A stretch of 64,000 nt of DNA from Azoarcus sp. TTM-91 (GTDB taxonomy: Bacteria; Pseudomonadota; Gammaproteobacteria; Burkholderiales; Rhodocyclaceae): contig NZ_WUEI01000009.1 in the NCBI RefSeq assembly GCF_012911025.1, forward strand, positions 1-64,000, given 5' to 3'. Shown in pieces: positions 17,937 through 26,145 of the stretch. The stretch's first letter is position 1. Each line of letters begins with the position of its first letter. The position numbers and the translations under genes were made by a program. Below the pieces are notes generated by a model. That model was not told the origin of the DNA. It was given only the letters and a program-made list of their open reading frames with translations, and made no database searches.

Positions 17937-19337
17937 GTGCCCGCGCCCATGATCCTGGCGGTAGTTGGCCACACCAACACCGGCAAGACTTCCCTGCTGC
18001 GCACGCTGGCGCGCGACGCCGGCTTCGGCGAGGTGGCGGACCGGCCGGGCACCACCCGCCATGTCGAGGGCGTGCGCCTGCTGGCCGATGGCGAGCCGGT
18101 GGTCGAGCTGTTCGATACCCCGGGCATGGAGGACGCCATCGCCCTGCTGGAACTCCTCGACGGACTCACCAGCGCTGGTGAGCGCCTGGACGGCCCGGCG
18201 CGCCTGGCCCGCTTCCTCGCTACCGCCGAGGCGGGCGCGCGCTTCGAGCAGGAAGCCAAGGTGCTGCGCCAGCTGCTGGCGAGCGATGCCGGCCTGTACG
18301 TCATCGACGCCCGCGATCCGGTGCTGGCCAAGCACCGCGACGAACTGGAGATCCTCGCCGCCTGCGGCCGGCCGCTGCTGCCGGTGCTCAACTTCGTCGC
18401 CGCGCCCGCTGCGCGCCAGGATGAGTGGCGGGCGGCGCTGGCCCGCATCGGCCTGCATGCCACGGTGGATTTCGACACGGTGGCGCCGGAGCTGGATGGC
18501 GAGCGCCACCTGTTCGATGCGCTGGCCACCCTGGTCCATGCCCACAAGGCCGGCCTGTCCACGCTGATCGCCGCCCGTGCGCGCGAAGCCGGGGCCCGCG
18601 CGCAGGCGGCCCGCCGCCTGGTTGCCGACCTGCTGCTGCGGCTGGCGGCGCGCCGGCACCGGGTGGCAGACACCTCGGATGCGGCGCTGCTTGCTGCGGT
18701 CGAGGCGCTACGCGACTCCGTGCGCGCCGCCGAGCAAGGCTGTGTAGACGCCCTGCTGGCGCTCTACCGCTTCCGCCCTGGCGACGCCCGGGCGGAAAGC
18801 CTGCCGCTGGCCGCCGGCCGCTGGCGCGACGACCTCTTCCACCCCGAAACCCTGCGCCGCATGGGCCTGCGCATGGGCGGCGGCGCCGCGGCCGGTGCCG
18901 CCGCCGGCGCCGGCATAGACCTGCTCGCCGGCGGCACCACGCTGGGCCTGGCCGCCGGCCTCGGCGCGCTGGCCGGCGGCATGTGGCAGACGGTGGGCCA
19001 CTACGGCGACCGCCTGGCGGCCCGGCTGCGCGGCCATCGCGAACTCACGGTGGACGACGCCATCCTGCGGCTGGTCGCCCTGCGCCAGCTCAGCCTGCTG
19101 ACCGCACTGGCCGGGCGCGGCCATGCCGCGGTAGCGCCGATACGGGTGGATGCGCCGCAGGCTGCCGCCGCGCGCTGGCGCGAAGGCCGGCTGCCGGCGC
19201 CGCTGCGCCGCGCCCGCGCCCATCCCGAATGGGACGGCGCCGACGGTGGCAGCGAGCGCTCCGCGGCCGCCGCCGAACTGGCCGGGCTGCTGCAGGAGGA
19301 GGCGGAAAGCGGCGCCGGCAATGGCGCCAGCGTGTAA
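17937..19337 (+). CDS. DUF3482 family GTPase
   Basis: This P-loop GTPase of about 466 residues has G1 GHTNTGKTSLL, G2 within GTTRHVEG and G3 FDTPGMED. G4 is non-canonical (VLNFVAAP, lacking NKxD), which may relax guanine specificity. A Gly/Ala-rich hydrophobic segment around residues 315-360 (GTTLGLAAGLGALAGG) looks like a membrane hairpin, as in Era-like GTPases that act on membranes. The GTG at 17937 has a GAGAGG ribosome site 6-7 bases upstream; ATG 17949 is the alternative. The partner DUF2868 gene ends 78 bases upstream. Function is uncharacterised. Confidence 0.8.
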   Translation: MPAPMILAVVGHTNTGKTSLLRTLARDAGFGEVADRPGTTRHVEGVRLLADGEPVVELFDTPGMEDAIALLELLDGLTSAGERLDGPARLARFLATAEAGARFEQEAKVLRQLLASDAGLYVIDARDPVLAKHRDELEILAACGRPLLPVLNFVAAPAARQDEWRAALARIGLHATVDFDTVAPELDGERHLFDALATLVHAHKAGLSTLIAARAREAGARAQAARRLVADLLLRLAARRHRVADTSDAALLAAVEALRDSVRAAEQGCVDALLALYRFRPGDARAESLPLAAGRWRDDLFHPETLRRMGLRMGGGAAAGAAAGAGIDLLAGGTTLGLAAGLGALAGGMWQTVGHYGDRLAARLRGHRELTVDDAILRLVALRQLSLLTALAGRGHAAVAPIRVDAPQAAAARWREGRLPAPLRRARAHPEWDGADGGSERSAAAAELAGLLQEEAESGAGNGASV

Positions 19338-19358
19338 TTCCACACGCGCAACCAAGGT

Positions 19359-19388
19359 TTGACAGCCTTTCGGCGCTCAACCTACTAT
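19359..19388 (+). promoter_or_regulatory. Strong sigma-70 promoter ahead of the FecR-like gene
   Basis: A perfect TTGACA (19359-19364) and TACTAT (19383-19388) are separated by 18 bases, one of the best promoter matches in the window. Transcription should begin near 19395, leaving a leader of about 70 bases that contains the hairpin listed next. Confidence 0.75.
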
Positions 19389-19405
19389 CATCGGGTTAAA
19401 CCGCT

Positions 19406-19442
19406 GGCTTGCCGGGATTTCCTTGGCAAGCCGCGTTTCTTT
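19406..19442 (+). terminator. Leader hairpin with U-rich tail, possible attenuator
   Basis: A perfect 8-bp stem GGCTTGCC (19406-19413) / GGCAAGCC (19425-19432) with an 11-base loop is followed by GCGTTTCTTTTTG. It lies about 12 bases after the predicted transcription start and before the FecR-like ATG. It could act as an early terminator/attenuator or simply stabilise the leader. Confidence 0.5.
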
Positions 19443-19465
19443 TTGTCCGCTCCCCCGCCCCTCCC

Positions 19466-20341
19466 ATGCGCCAGTTGCTCCGCCTCGTCGCTCTTGCCTT
19501 GCTGCCGTCCGCCGCGGCGCTGGCCCAGTCGCCCGGGGTGCTCACCTTCGTGAACGGCGGTGCGCGGGTGGTGCACGACACCCGGGTTTATCCCGCCACC
19601 GCCGGCCTCGCGCTGGAGGCGACGGATCTGCTGGAAACCGGCAGCGGTGGCTTCGCCATCCTGGAGTTCGCCGATGGTAGCCGGGTCGCGCTCGGCGGCG
19701 AGTCGCGCCTGATGCTGAAGGCACTGCCGCCGGATGCCGACAAGGCCGGCGACAAGCCGGGCGAGCTGGCCCTGCTCACCGGCTGGCTGAAGTCCGAAGG
19801 CGGCAAGGCGGCATGGCAGCTGGATACACCCTGGCAGCGCGCGAACTGGCGCAGCGCCAACGTGATCGCCCGCGTCACCGCGGAAGGCAGCACTGCCTTC
19901 GCCGAGTTCGGCGAGGCGAGCAGCACCTTGCTGAACTCGGATGGCCGCAGCACCGGTGCGGCGTCCACGCTGAAGCGTGGCCAGTCGGCGGCGGTGTCGG
20001 CCCAGCGCAAGCTCAACCTGCAGAACCGACCGACGGAGGATTTCGTCGCCGCGCTGCCACGACCCTTCCGCGACCCCTTCCCCGCGCTGCGCAGCCGCTT
20101 CGGCGATGGCAACGCGCCCGAGGGCGGCGCCGAGGTGGCCTATGCCGACGTGGCGCCCTGGTTGCAGGGCCCGCGCTTCTGGCGCGGCGGCCTGGTGACC
20201 CGCTTCACCCCGCGGCTGGCGGACGCCGGTTTTCGGCGCGAGCTGGCGGCGAGCATGAAAGCCCATCCCGAATGGGACAGGGTGGTTTTCCCGGAAAAAT
20301 ACCGACCGCGGCCGGCGCCTGCAGCGCCGTCAGGCCATTGA
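19466..20341 (+). CDS. Periplasmic FecR-domain protein
   Basis: This 291-residue protein has a Sec signal (MRQLLRLVALALLPSAAALA, cleavage near residue 20) and a FecR-like domain at about residues 25-130 (SPGVLTFVNGGARVVHDTRV ... LLETGSGGFAILEFADGSRV). It has no N-terminal cytoplasmic anti-sigma region, so it is not a FecR anti-sigma factor but one of the stand-alone secreted FecR-domain proteins, often of unknown role. It is the first gene after a strong promoter and is followed at 42 bases by the haem-type sensor and then a Ser/Thr kinase. Confidence 0.8.
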   Translation: MRQLLRLVALALLPSAAALAQSPGVLTFVNGGARVVHDTRVYPATAGLALEATDLLETGSGGFAILEFADGSRVALGGESRLMLKALPPDADKAGDKPGELALLTGWLKSEGGKAAWQLDTPWQRANWRSANVIARVTAEGSTAFAEFGEASSTLLNSDGRSTGAASTLKRGQSAAVSAQRKLNLQNRPTEDFVAALPRPFRDPFPALRSRFGDGNAPEGGAEVAYADVAPWLQGPRFWRGGLVTRFTPRLADAGFRRELAASMKAHPEWDRVVFPEKYRPRPAPAAPSGH

Positions 20342-20383
20342 GGCACTGCGGTCTTCGCCCCCCGACCAGAGAACTGAGCCACC

Positions 20384-21256
20384 ATGAAACTGCTCGTCAA
20401 ATTCAATCTCGTGCTGCTGCTGGTGTGCCTCGTCGGCCTGGGCGGCGCCGGCTACGTTTCCCATGAGCTGCTGCAACGCAACGCGCGGGAAGAGGTGCTG
20501 CAGCACGCCAGCATCATGATGCAGGGCGCGCTGGCGGCGCGCGGCTACACCAACAGCCAGGTGTCGCCGCTGCTGCAGACCCAGCTCAACTACGAGTTCC
20601 TGCCGCAGTCGGTGGCCGCCTACGCCGCCGCCGAGTACTTCGGCGAGCTGCGCAAGCACTACCCGGACTACACCTACAAGGAAGCCACGCTGAACCCGAC
20701 CAACCCGCGCAACCGCGCGGCGGACTGGGAGGCGGACATCGTGCAGAGCTTCCGCAACGTCGCCGGCCAGACCGAGATCTCCGGCGAGCGCGACACCCCG
20801 GCCGGCCGCGCGCTCTTCCTCGCCCGCCCCATCCAGATCAAGGATGGCGCCTGTCTGCGCTGCCACAGCGTGCCGGACGCGGCGCCGCCGTCCATGATCG
20901 CCCGCTACGGCAGCGCCAACGGCTTCGGCTGGCAGCCCAACGAAATCGTCGGCGCCCAGGTGGTGTCGGTGCCGATGGCGGTGCCCATCCAGCGCGCCGA
21001 GCAGACCTTCCGCGTGTTCATGACGCTGCTGGTGGTACTGGTCGCCTTCATCTTCGTGCTGCTCAACGTGCTGCTGGTCACCCTGGTCGTCCGGCCGGTG
21101 AACCGCCTGGCGCGCCTGGCCGACCGTGTCAGCCTGGGTGACATGGAGGCGGAGGAGTTCAGCGTGAAAGGCCGCGACGAGATCGCCACCCTGGCGGAAT
21201 CCTTCTCCCGCATGCGCAAGAGCCTGGTGCATGCGCTGAAGATGCTGGAGAGCTGA
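20384..21256 (+). CDS. Tll0287-like (DUF3365) haem sensor with HAMP domain
   Basis: This 290-residue inner-membrane protein has TM1 at residues about 6-28 and a periplasmic Tll0287-like domain (about 35-200) with a c-type haem attachment motif CLRCHS. TM2 lies at about 208-232, followed by a HAMP domain (about 232-288, VRPVNRLARLADRVSLGDME) that ends the protein. No kinase, cyclase or methyl-accepting domain follows the HAMP, so output must go to a partner. The next gene, 36 bases downstream, codes a soluble Ser/Thr kinase that could be that partner (inference). A redox or gas-sensing role is likely for this domain family. Confidence 0.85.
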   Translation: MKLLVKFNLVLLLVCLVGLGGAGYVSHELLQRNAREEVLQHASIMMQGALAARGYTNSQVSPLLQTQLNYEFLPQSVAAYAAAEYFGELRKHYPDYTYKEATLNPTNPRNRAADWEADIVQSFRNVAGQTEISGERDTPAGRALFLARPIQIKDGACLRCHSVPDAAPPSMIARYGSANGFGWQPNEIVGAQVVSVPMAVPIQRAEQTFRVFMTLLVVLVAFIFVLLNVLLVTLVVRPVNRLARLADRVSLGDMEAEEFSVKGRDEIATLAESFSRMRKSLVHALKMLES

Positions 21257-21292
21257 GGGCGGTGACGCAGGACCTTCCCCGGAGCCGCCGAC

Positions 21293-22783
21293 ATGGCTGA
21301 GATGCACAGGCTGGGCAAGTACGAAATCCAGGGCGTGCTGGGCCGGGGCGGCATGGGCACGGTGTATCGCGCCCGCGATCCGGTCATCGACCGGGTGGTC
21401 GCGCTCAAGACCATACGCCGCGAGCTCATCGACGGCGGCGGTGGCGCCGCCATGGTGGAGCGCTTCCACAACGAGGCGCGCGCCGCCGGCCGGCTCAACC
21501 ATCCGGCCATCGTCGCTATCTACGACTTTGGCGAGGATGCAGACGTCGCTTACATCGCGATGGAGTTCGTCGATGGCTGCGGCTTGGGCCAGTATCTCGG
21601 CATCGGTGAGCGCCTGCCGGTGGCCGACGTCGTAAGCATCATGCTGCAGCTGCTGGAGGCGCTGGACTATGTGCACCAGCGCGGCGTGATCCACCGCGAC
21701 ATCAAGGCCGCCAACCTGCTGATCACCCAGGAAGGCAAGCTCAAGATCACTGACTTCGGCATCGCCCGCATCGACACCGCGCAGATCACCCAGGTCGGCT
21801 CCATCGTGGGTACGCCGAACGCGATGGCGCCGGAGCAGTTCCTCGGCCTGGCGGTGGATCACCGGGCCGACCTGTTCTCCGCCGGCGTGGTGTTCTACGA
21901 ACTGCTGGCCGGCAAGCGGCCCTTCAACGGCGCGATGGAGGCGATGGCCTACCAGGTCTGCCACGAGCCGCACCGCCCGCCCTCCATCCACGCTCCCGGC
22001 TTGCCGGCGGCGTTCGACCTCATCATCGATCGTGCCCTCGCCAAGCGGCCGGACGAGCGCTATCCGGATGCCGCCGCCTTCGGCGAGGCGCTGCGCGAGG
22101 CCTACGCTCGCGCCTACAGCGCGCCGCCGGCGCTGGCGGTGTCGGAGGAAACCGTTGTGCTGACCGCCGAGGCGGTGCGGGCCAACCTTGCCGCCTACCA
22201 GGCCGGCCTCGCCGCCGGCGGGCTGGCGACCGGCGCCTCTGGCGTGTCGCCCGGGCTGGGCGGCCAGTCGCCGCCGCGCACCCAGGCCACCCAATGGCAG
22301 GAAAACACGCTGAAAACGGTGGAGCGCCAGCTGGCCGCCTATATCGGCCCGCTGGCGGGTGTGATCGTGCGCCGTGCGGCCAGCACCGCCCATGACCTGG
22401 GCGAGCTCTACGCCCAGCTCGAAGGCAAGCTGGACACCGAGGAAGCCCGTCGCGGCCTGCGCGATGGCCTGACCAAGCTGGGGATGCGCACCGGCGGCCA
22501 GGCTCCCGGCAGCACCGGCATCACCTCCGGCGGCCTGGGCCGCAGCATGGTCCGCGAGGCCACCCAGGCGACGCCGGTACCGACGGTGCCATTGGCACCT
22601 GCCGATGTGGAGAAGGCCGGCCGGGCGCTGGCGCGCCACCTCGGGCCGATTGCGCCGGTGCTGGCGAAGAAGGCCGCCGCCACCGCGGCCGGGCCGGCGG
22701 ACTTGTACCGGGCGCTGGCCGAACACATCGATGATGCGGATGCACGCCGCCGCTTCCTCGCCGAGGTCGGCGGGCTGGGCTGA
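21293..22783 (+). CDS. Hanks-type Ser/Thr protein kinase with C-terminal duplicated domain
   Basis: This 496-residue cytoplasmic kinase covers residues about 8-270 with its kinase domain: GRGGMGTVY loop, VALKTI lysine, HRDIKAANLL catalytic loop, DFG, and GTPNAMAPEQ in place of the usual GTPxYMSPEQ. No TM helix follows. The C-terminal third holds two copies of a helical repeat of about 50 residues (LAAYIGPLAGVIVRRAAST ... and LARHLGPIAPVLAKKAAAT ...), separated by a Gly/Thr-rich linker. It faces a convergent FHA gene of the TagH type, the classic kinase-FHA partnership seen with PpkA-Fha1 in type VI secretion. Confidence 0.9.
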   Translation: MAEMHRLGKYEIQGVLGRGGMGTVYRARDPVIDRVVALKTIRRELIDGGGGAAMVERFHNEARAAGRLNHPAIVAIYDFGEDADVAYIAMEFVDGCGLGQYLGIGERLPVADVVSIMLQLLEALDYVHQRGVIHRDIKAANLLITQEGKLKITDFGIARIDTAQITQVGSIVGTPNAMAPEQFLGLAVDHRADLFSAGVVFYELLAGKRPFNGAMEAMAYQVCHEPHRPPSIHAPGLPAAFDLIIDRALAKRPDERYPDAAAFGEALREAYARAYSAPPALAVSEETVVLTAEAVRANLAAYQAGLAAGGLATGASGVSPGLGGQSPPRTQATQWQENTLKTVERQLAAYIGPLAGVIVRRAASTAHDLGELYAQLEGKLDTEEARRGLRDGLTKLGMRTGGQAPGSTGITSGGLGRSMVREATQATPVPTVPLAPADVEKAGRALARHLGPIAPVLAKKAAATAAGPADLYRALAEHIDDADARRRFLAEVGGLG

Positions 22784-22942
22784 GTGCTGGGGAAGGCCGC
22801 GATTGCCGGCCTACCCGTTTTCCCCTGGTTTGTTTCCTCGCGCTGGCGGCTGCCGAGGTAGCGCCGCGGCACCGCTCGCCACGGCGCGGGCCGTGTCTCG
22901 CGCCCTTGGGCTGGCCCCCGGCCGGATGAGGGGCGGCCCGCG

Positions 22943-23989
22943 TCAGCCCTTGATCCGCTTGGTCGTGTGGTGGCGGTAGGCGTCGAGGAAGGCGTGGCCG
23001 AGCAGGTTGCGGAAATCCGCTGCCGCCTGCTGGCTGAGAGCGTCGAAGTGCTGCTCGTACAGATCCCACAGCTTGGCCTTGCGGTTGGCCGGCAGCAGCG
23101 CGTCCAGCAGCTTGCGTTCGGCCAGGCGGTCTTCCAGCGCAGCCGGGGCGAAGCCGGCCAGCACATCGGCTAGCGCGGCGCCGAGGCCGGCGGTGTTGGC
23201 GGCGAGGTGGCCCTGCAGGTCCTGCCGCACCTCGGCCAGCGCGCGGCGGGCGGCGCTGCCGCCGTCGTCGGCGGCGAGAAGGCGGCCCAGCGCGCCTTCG
23301 GCGCCGCCACCCTCCTTCAGCGGATTCAGTGCCGCGTCGCCGGCCAGCGTGAGGTCGGCGCGCATCGCCTGCTTGTCGTCGCTGCGGTCGTCCAGCAGGG
23401 CGACGATCAGGCTCACGCTTTCGCGCAGCAGGCTGCCCAGCAGTTCCATCTTGGCTGGCGTCAGCTCGAAACCCGGCGGCAGTGCGGCGCTGCCCAGGCC
23501 GCGGCGGAAGGCGGCCAGCAGCGGGGCGTAGTCGTCCTGGATCGGGACGGGTTTGGGCGCCGGGCGCTTGCGTGGCGGCGCGGCGAACAGCCGGGTGTTC
23601 TCGCCCGCCTGCGGTGGTTCCAGCGTGGGCTTGGGGGCGTTCGGCTGGGTGAGGTTGCTGGTGCTGGCGCTGTCGGAGTAGGGAATCTCCACCCGCAGGC
23701 GGTAGACGCCTATCAGCAGGGTGTCGCCGTCGCGCAGGGTGGCGCTGGCGCCCTTGCCCAGCGGCTGGCCGTTGAGGTGGGTGGGGTTGCTGCCGCAGTC
23801 GGTGAGGATGTGGCGGCAGCCGTCGTAATCGATCCGGGCCTGTACGCGGGAGATGTGGCGGTCCGGGTCGGGCAGGGCGAGCTGGTTGCTGGCGTCGCGG
23901 CCTATGGTGCCGCCGTCGCCGCCGAACTCGCCGATCAGCGCGGCTTGTGCCGGCTGCCCGCCCACCTGTATGACTCTGATGCGCAACAC
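22943..23989 (-). CDS. FHA-domain protein with type VI secretion TagH-type C-terminus
   Basis: This is a 348-residue cytoplasmic phosphothreonine reader. The N-terminal FHA fold covers residues about 5-95, with GTIGRDASN, DRHISRVQ and SNPTHLNG as the binding loops. A Pro-rich linker follows. The C-terminal domain (about 155-348) matches T6SS FHA proteins: FRRGLGSAALP, LGSLLRESVSLIVALLDDR, NPLKEGGGAEGALGRLL, KAKLWDLYEQHF. The GTG at 23989 has a GGGAG site 8 bases upstream; TTG 23986 is an alternative. It is convergent with the Ser/Thr kinase, its likely kinase partner. No T6SS structural genes are in the window. Confidence 0.86.
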   Translation of the reverse strand: MLRIRVIQVGGQPAQAALIGEFGGDGGTIGRDASNQLALPDPDRHISRVQARIDYDGCRHILTDCGSNPTHLNGQPLGKGASATLRDGDTLLIGVYRLRVEIPYSDSASTSNLTQPNAPKPTLEPPQAGENTRLFAAPPRKRPAPKPVPIQDDYAPLLAAFRRGLGSAALPPGFELTPAKMELLGSLLRESVSLIVALLDDRSDDKQAMRADLTLAGDAALNPLKEGGGAEGALGRLLAADDGGSAARRALAEVRQDLQGHLAANTAGLGAALADVLAGFAPAALEDRLAERKLLDALLPANRKAKLWDLYEQHFDALSQQAAADFRNLLGHAFLDAYRHHTTKRIKG

Positions 23990-24348
23990 GCCTGGATCTC
24001 CCTTCGTTCGGCTCCCGTGCTGTCGTCCCCCGCCGGCTCTGGCTCCTGCCGGGTGGAGGAGCATGCGTGTTCTTGTCGGTCCGGCAACAGAGTCCCTGCC
24101 AGCGTCTGCCTGGGCCTGTCGAAAGGCTTTGCGGGGAGCGGGCCTGAATGGCCGCAGCTCGAACGGAGGCGGGGTGTTCGGTTGCCGGTAGGTAATACTT
24201 TGGTGGTGGCCGGCCAGCGGGCGATTCCACCACAGCGGGGCGGCGGCCACAATGGGGCGGCGGGGCCGGCGCATGCGCCGCGATGCTGTTCGGCAGGAGG
24301 AGGCAGTGGCGGCGGCTTCTCCGTTCGTCGCCTTACCTCCGCATGGTC
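23990..24348. other. Intergenic region without a recognisable gene
   Basis: These 359 bases lie between two minus-strand genes and must hold the FHA gene promoter. I see only antisense-like open frames of atypical composition. There is an AT-richer patch around 24186-24202, but no convincing promoter hexamers. Confidence 0.4.
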
Positions 24349-25986
24349 TCAGGCCGACAGCATCGCCGCGCTGCGCTCGGAGGCGACCAGGATGAGCTTC
24401 ATCGTCGCCCGGGTGGCGCCGACGAAGAGCTTGCGCACCGCCAGCGCGTCCAGCGCGGGGAAATCCACCTCGGTGAAGATCACGCAAGGCGCGGCCTGGC
24501 CCTTGAAGCGGTAGACCGAGTCGATCAGCAGGTCGCCCTCGCTGTACTCGGCCTCGCCGAAGAGGTCGTAGCGGCCGCTGAAGGCGCGCAGGCGGTGGGG
24601 GCCGAGGTGGTCCAGCGGGGTGAAGCGGGAGTTTTCGCGGCCGCGGTAGGTGATGAGCGCGATCATCTCGCGGCGGAAGCCGAGGCCGATGGCGCGGGTG
24701 ATGGCGCGCTTGGTGGCGTCGAACAGGCCGTCCGCGTCCCGCCAGCTGAGGATCTCCGGGCCGGTGCCGTCCACCGGGCTGCCGGCGGCGATGGGCTGGG
24801 GCAGCGGCAGGCTGCGGTTGAGCAGGGCGAGGACGTCGGCCGGGGTGCGGTAGTTGGTGTCGGCGCAGAGGCCGGTCCAGCCGGGCAGGGCCACCGGCTC
24901 GCGGCCGTACAGGTTCTGCATCGGGTCTTCCAGCCACCAGGCGCGGCCCTCCGGCGCCAGCATGGCGAGCAGTGCGTCGCGCCAGGCTTCGGTGAAGTCC
25001 TGGCCTTCATCCACGATGAGCTCGTCGAACCGCCAGGCGGGGTCGGGTGGCAGGGCGGCGAAGTCGGCTTCCAGGCGGCGGAAGGTGTCCGGCTGGCCGA
25101 AGCGCGGCGGCTTGCCGGCGGCGCGCAGGCGGCGGTCGCACAGCTGGTGGTAGGTGGCGATTTCGCCGCCGGCCGGGGCGATGCGGGCGAAGTGGTCCGC
25201 CAGCGGGCGGTTGTAGCAGACGTAGAGCGGGCGCCGGCCGGCGGCCAGGGCGTCGGTGTAGGCGGCCAGCGCGAGCTGGGTCTTGCCACTGCCGGCGGTG
25301 CCGGTGACGTGCAGGCGGAAGGGCGACATGCTGATGCGCCGCGCCCATTCGGCCAGCCCGCCGGACAGCCGGGTGGTGAGCGCATGGGCCTGGCCGGCCA
25401 GCGCCTGCACGTCCGGCACCAACTCCAGCAGGTCGGCGAGGAAGCGGTGCAGCGCGGTCTGGCGGGCGGCGTCGGCGCTGTAGCCATCCTCCGGCCGGGT
25501 CAGCCCCTGGACGATGGCGACCAGGGCGTCGCGCCGGCTGCTGTCCACGATGCGCGCCGGGTCCAGGCCGGCGGTGCCGGGCTGGCGCACCTGATAGTCG
25601 GGGCAGTAGAGCAGGATTTCCAGCTGCGGCTCGGCGCCGTCCAGCAGCGGCTTCAGCCGCGCGCGCAGGGCCTCGGTGTTGCGCGCCAGTTCCAGGCTGA
25701 TGTTGCGCGCCCGGCGGGAGTGCGGCCGCTGCAGGCCCTCGGTGGTCTCGTCGAGGAAGCCGGATTGCTGCTCGATCAGCAGCAGCTTGCCGTCCGGGCC
25801 GAGCACGACGAAGCCGATCTCGCCGAACACCGTGTGCTCGCGCTCCACCCGCGTCCAGTGCAGGCCGTGGTAGATGGCGTAGTCGTCCGGCAGGCCGTCG
25901 GCGAGGCGGGAGAGGGTGGCGAGTTCGCGCGCCAGCGCGCCGCTGGCGGGCAGCTGGCGCCAGCCTTCGGGATGGGTTCTGGCCAT
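24349..25986 (-). CDS. NERD-domain superfamily I helicase
   Basis: This 545-residue protein has an N-terminal NERD (nuclease-related) region at about residues 35-130 (TVFGEIGFVVLGPDGKLLLI) and a UvrD/Rep-like helicase. Helicase motifs are Walker A VTGTAGSGKTQLA near 230, motif II DELIVDEGQDF near 325, motif III-like WWLEDPMQNLYG, motif V/VI VYRFKGQAAPCVIF and LFVGATRATMKL. In the NERD part, the E-x-K catalytic pair reads IEQQSG, so the Lys appears lost and nuclease activity is doubtful. The gene is divergent from recC with 159 bases between them. A DNA repair or phage-defence role is inferred, not shown. Confidence 0.85.
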   Translation of the reverse strand: MARTHPEGWRQLPASGALARELATLSRLADGLPDDYAIYHGLHWTRVEREHTVFGEIGFVVLGPDGKLLLIEQQSGFLDETTEGLQRPHSRRARNISLELARNTEALRARLKPLLDGAEPQLEILLYCPDYQVRQPGTAGLDPARIVDSSRRDALVAIVQGLTRPEDGYSADAARQTALHRFLADLLELVPDVQALAGQAHALTTRLSGGLAEWARRISMSPFRLHVTGTAGSGKTQLALAAYTDALAAGRRPLYVCYNRPLADHFARIAPAGGEIATYHQLCDRRLRAAGKPPRFGQPDTFRRLEADFAALPPDPAWRFDELIVDEGQDFTEAWRDALLAMLAPEGRAWWLEDPMQNLYGREPVALPGWTGLCADTNYRTPADVLALLNRSLPLPQPIAAGSPVDGTGPEILSWRDADGLFDATKRAITRAIGLGFRREMIALITYRGRENSRFTPLDHLGPHRLRAFSGRYDLFGEAEYSEGDLLIDSVYRFKGQAAPCVIFTEVDFPALDALAVRKLFVGATRATMKLILVASERSAAMLSA

Positions 25987-26145
25987 GGTGTCGTCAGGTT
26001 GGCTGGGGGAGGCCGGCGCACCCGCGCGGCCAGGGCCGCAAGCCGCGGCCCCCCTTCATACCATCCGCCAGCCGGCTTGACCATATGGCGCCGGCCGCCG
26101 TGTTCGCGGTGACAGAATCCGCGCGCTCCGCCATCATTCGCCGCG

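Noticed and set aside
15219..18659. Long minus-strand open frame across cobW, DUF2868 and GTPase genes
   Set aside because: Covers three convincing plus-strand genes and has no coherent protein features.
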